Positions 6,117-6,985 of a stretch of 6,985 bases of DNA are shown in pieces; the first letter of the stretch is position 1; every line of letters starts with the position of its first letter. Source of the stretch: Actinomycetes bacterium. GTDB taxonomy: Bacteria > Actinomycetota > Acidimicrobiia > Acidimicrobiales > RAAP-2. Under the pieces are notes generated by a model. That model saw nothing but the letters and a program-made list of their open reading frames with translations, had not been told where the DNA came from and did not search any database. The stretch lies in assembly GCA_021784205.1 (NCBI GenBank), contig JAJXTB010000123.1, forward strand, positions 1 to 6,985, read 5' to 3'. Position numbers and translations under genes: made by a program.

Positions 6117-6372
6117 CGCCCTCCTCGCGCAAGAGGGCCAACGTCTGCGCCGCTCGCAACCACGCCCCGCCCGAGGACCCGCAGAACTTCCACAACTCCG
6201 CCGCCGAGCGCTTGTAATGGTAGATGAGCTGGTCGAGATCGAACACGTCGATCTCTCCGGCATCCATCCTGTCGAAACCTTCCCTCACCCGCTCCAGGAG
6301 CAACTGCAGTTGCTCCTCGTGATATGCCGCGATCAGCGCTCGCGCGTCTCGACTACAGGCGCGCTCACCCAT
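6058..6372 (-). CDS. Small helical protein of unknown function, first gene of three-gene cassette
   Basis: The product has 104 residues from ATG at 6372. It is mainly charged helix (ARALIAAYHEEQLQLLLERVREGFDRMDAGEIDVFDLDQLIYHYKRSAAELWKF), then CGSSGG, another helix (LRAAQTLALLREEG), the motif PDWWEAG (88-94) and a basic tail. No membrane segment is seen. ATG at 6423 would add 17 residues without recognisable conservation and has no ribosome site; a GGAGGAG lies between the two but too far from 6372, so the start is uncertain. The last 59 bp overlap the helical-repeat gene and carry its ribosome site. I recognise the protein only as a conserved hypothetical type that likely partners the two downstream products. 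Confidence 0.7.
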   Translation of the reverse strand: MGERACSRDARALIAAYHEEQLQLLLERVREGFDRMDAGEIDVFDLDQLIYHYKRSAAELWKFCGSSGGAWLRAAQTLALLREEGDEPDWWEAGSPRGRRGRED

Positions 6373-6629
6373 CGGGTCGACGGACCGTCCTGTCTCCTCC
6401 ACCCAACTGAGGCTACAAGCCATACACCGGCCGGGATTATGGGGAGGCGAGCTTCTCCACGCTTGCGCAGACCCGGAAATGAGCGGGCTCGGATAAGCCT
6501 GGAGCGGCCCGGATCAGCAGCTCGATCGTGTCGACGACGCTCGAAAACTGATCGCCGCCCATATCAGAATGAACGTCCCGGAACTGACCTTCGAACCTGC
6601 GCCTCGGAAGGGGCCTGTTTCACCGGAAA
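6373..6629. other. Leader and upstream region of the three-gene cassette, with a doubtful small ORF
   Basis: No well-supported gene is present. On the minus strand CATAAT (6436-6441) is a good -10-like box for the cassette but lacks a recognisable -35 at normal spacing. A minus-strand frame from ATG at 6562 to TAA at 6437 encodes 41 residues of fairly protein-like composition (VVDTIELLIRAAPGLSEP), but it has no ribosome site. Its stop overlaps the -10-like box. Confidence 0.3.
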
Positions 6630-6667
6630 CTGCCCCGAAGAAATTACCGTGGCAAGTACCGGGGCAG
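6630..6667 (-). terminator. Hairpin downstream of the tRNA-Cys remnant, possible terminator
   Basis: CTGCCCCG (6630-6637) pairs with CGGGGCAG (6660-6667) over a 22-nt loop. On the minus strand it begins 14 bases beyond the tRNA CCA end and is followed by TTT. This fits a terminator of the original tRNA gene, though the loop is long and the T-run short. The loop contains most of one copy of the 16-bp direct repeat. Confidence 0.35.
6646..6661 (+). repeat. 16-bp direct repeat, copy 1
   Basis: ACCGTGGCAAGTACCG here recurs exactly at 6843-6858. The two copies bracket the tRNA-Cys remnant and the TGTGCC repeats. Confidence 0.9.
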
Positions 6668-6681
6668 CATTTCGTCCATCC

Positions 6682-6730
6682 TGGAGGCGGCGTCCGGATT
6701 CGAACCGGAGTACGGGGCTTTGCAGGCCCC
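6682..6730 (-). pseudogene. 3' half of tRNA-Cys(GCA), candidate attachment site
   Basis: Read on the minus strand: anticodon stem GGGGC/GCCCC around loop CTGCAAA (anticodon GCA), a 4-nt variable loop, T-arm TCCGG-TTCGAAT-CCGGA, acceptor 3' strand CGCCGCC (6686-6692), discriminator T and encoded CCA (6682-6684). These parts are perfect. The matching 5' acceptor strand GGCGGCG is absent from the 70 bases upstream, and the D-arm region is replaced by TGTGCC-type repeats, so this cannot fold as a whole tRNA. A 3' tRNA half next to repeats is the usual form of an att site used by tyrosine integrases. Confidence 0.75.
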
Positions 6731-6737
6731 GGCAACC

Positions 6738-6763
6738 TGTGCCAAGGTGTGCCTCACTGTGCC
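6738..6763 (+). repeat. Three TGTGCC direct repeats at 10-bp period, possible integrase/excisionase binding sites
   Basis: TGTGCC occurs at 6738-6743, 6748-6753 and 6758-6763, each start exactly 10 bp apart and therefore on about the same face of the helix. They begin 8 bp from the tRNA-Cys remnant. Such arrays flank phage and ICE att cores as arm-type sites. Their protein is not in the window. Confidence 0.6.
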
Positions 6764-6770
6764 AGGAGTC

Positions 6771-6833
6771 AGTGAAACACTAGTGATCGTCCCACTTGCG
6801 TGACTTCACTTAGCCTCCGTCCTCGCACAGGAC
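6771..6833. repeat. Inverted repeats beside the junction
   Basis: AGTGAA (6771-6776) pairs with TTCACT (6805-6810), the palindrome CACTAGTG lies at 6778-6785, and GTCCT (6819-6823) pairs with AGGAC (6829-6833). They may be part of the attachment region or transcript structures. No coding content is seen here. Confidence 0.35.
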
Positions 6834-6842
6834 TGGTGAATA

Positions 6843-6858
6843 ACCGTGGCAAGTACCG
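6843..6858 (+). repeat. 16-bp direct repeat, copy 2, abutting the insertion sequence
   Basis: This is an exact second copy of the repeat at 6646-6661. It ends at 6858, immediately before the TGA that begins the insertion-sequence terminal repeat. Confidence 0.9.
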
Positions 6859-6985
6859 TGAGGTTCCCCAGGAAAAGTGGACACGGTTGCTATGCCGCAG
6901 TCGTGACTGCAGTCGACAACGATAGTTCGTAGCTGACGGGACTGACGTTGCCGACCTTGGAGTAGCGACGGACCTCGTTGTAAAA
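6859..6985 (-). mobile_element. IS3-family-like insertion sequence, one end only
   Basis: The terminal repeat starts TGAGGTTCCCC at 6859 and continues to AAAAGTGGACA ending at 6883, a form typical of many IS3-family ends. The transposase C-terminus follows, read leftward, so this is the end distal to the transposase start. The rest lies right of the window, and completeness and target duplication cannot be judged. Confidence 0.7.
6890..6985 (-). CDS. IS3-family transposase (OrfB), C-terminal 31 residues, cut by window edge
   Basis: The minus-strand frame enters at 6985 and stops at TAG (6890-6892). It encodes FYNEVRRYSKVGNVSPVSYE and 11 more residues. The YN..RR.S..G..SP..YE pattern is the hallmark end of the IS3-family integrase-like (DDE) domain. 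The stop codon is only a few bases from the terminal repeat, as is usual in these elements. The fragment is too short to name the IS. Confidence 0.8.
   Translation of the reverse strand, partial: FYNEVRRYSKVGNVSPVSYELSLSTAVTTAA

Noticed and set aside
6117..6263. N-terminal extension of the helical-repeat protein to ATG 6263
   Set aside because: The extension is Arg/Ser-rich out-of-frame sequence of the small protein gene. The strong ribosome site favours ATG 6116.
6676..6780. Complete tRNA-Cys gene
   Set aside because: No 5' acceptor strand GGCGGCG and no proper D-arm could be found upstream of the anticodon arm.
5776..6783. 335-codon plus-strand ORF across several features
   Set aside because: It runs antisense through two cassette genes, the intergenic stretch and the tRNA-Cys remnant. 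Its composition is Arg/Pro/Ser-rich, as expected of a GC-rich shadow frame.

Overview
The window is GC-rich double-stranded DNA with GTG and TTG starts, Shine-Dalgarno sites in front of some genes and at least one probable leaderless gene. Together with a peptidoglycan-binding/L,D-transpeptidase protein, a secreted protein with a long threonine tail, a WHG-type TetR regulator and a DUF1801 protein, this points to an actinobacterium. An Acidimicrobiia-like lineage is possible because poly-Thr secreted proteins are common there, but that placement is inference.

Left part (1-1417): the 3' part of a YkuD-type L,D-transpeptidase gene runs rightward off the left edge. It converges on a leftward gene for an Hcp-fold protein with a signal peptide and a C-terminal poly-Thr tail. 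A structured 49-bp gap separates them. Both products should act outside the membrane. Next comes a gene-free stretch with direct repeats and a strong hairpin (1418-1701), then a leftward DUF1801 gene (1702-2112).

Middle part (2113-3862): a second gene-free stretch ends in a good promoter whose -35 and -10 boxes lie inside the arms of an inverted repeat. It drives a two-gene operon, an alpha/beta hydrolase (leaderless GTG start) and an 8-bp-overlapping TetR regulator. The inverted repeat is a natural candidate for TetR autoregulation.

Right-centre part (3991-6372): three tightly overlapping leftward genes form one transcription unit. In transcription order they encode a small helical protein of about 104 residues, a 420-residue all-helical repeat protein, and a 288-residue P-loop NTPase with features resembling MobB-type or G3E-type GTPases. 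They appear to be a functional set of unknown role and are the best candidate here for an undescribed system.

Right end (6373-6985): this looks like a recombination junction. It holds the 3' half of a tRNA-Cys(GCA) gene without its 5' half, three TGTGCC repeats spaced exactly 10 bp apart beside it, a 16-bp direct repeat bracketing both, and, abutting the second copy, the end of an IS3-like insertion sequence whose transposase runs off the right edge. The simplest reading is an att site of an integrative element that extends to the right.
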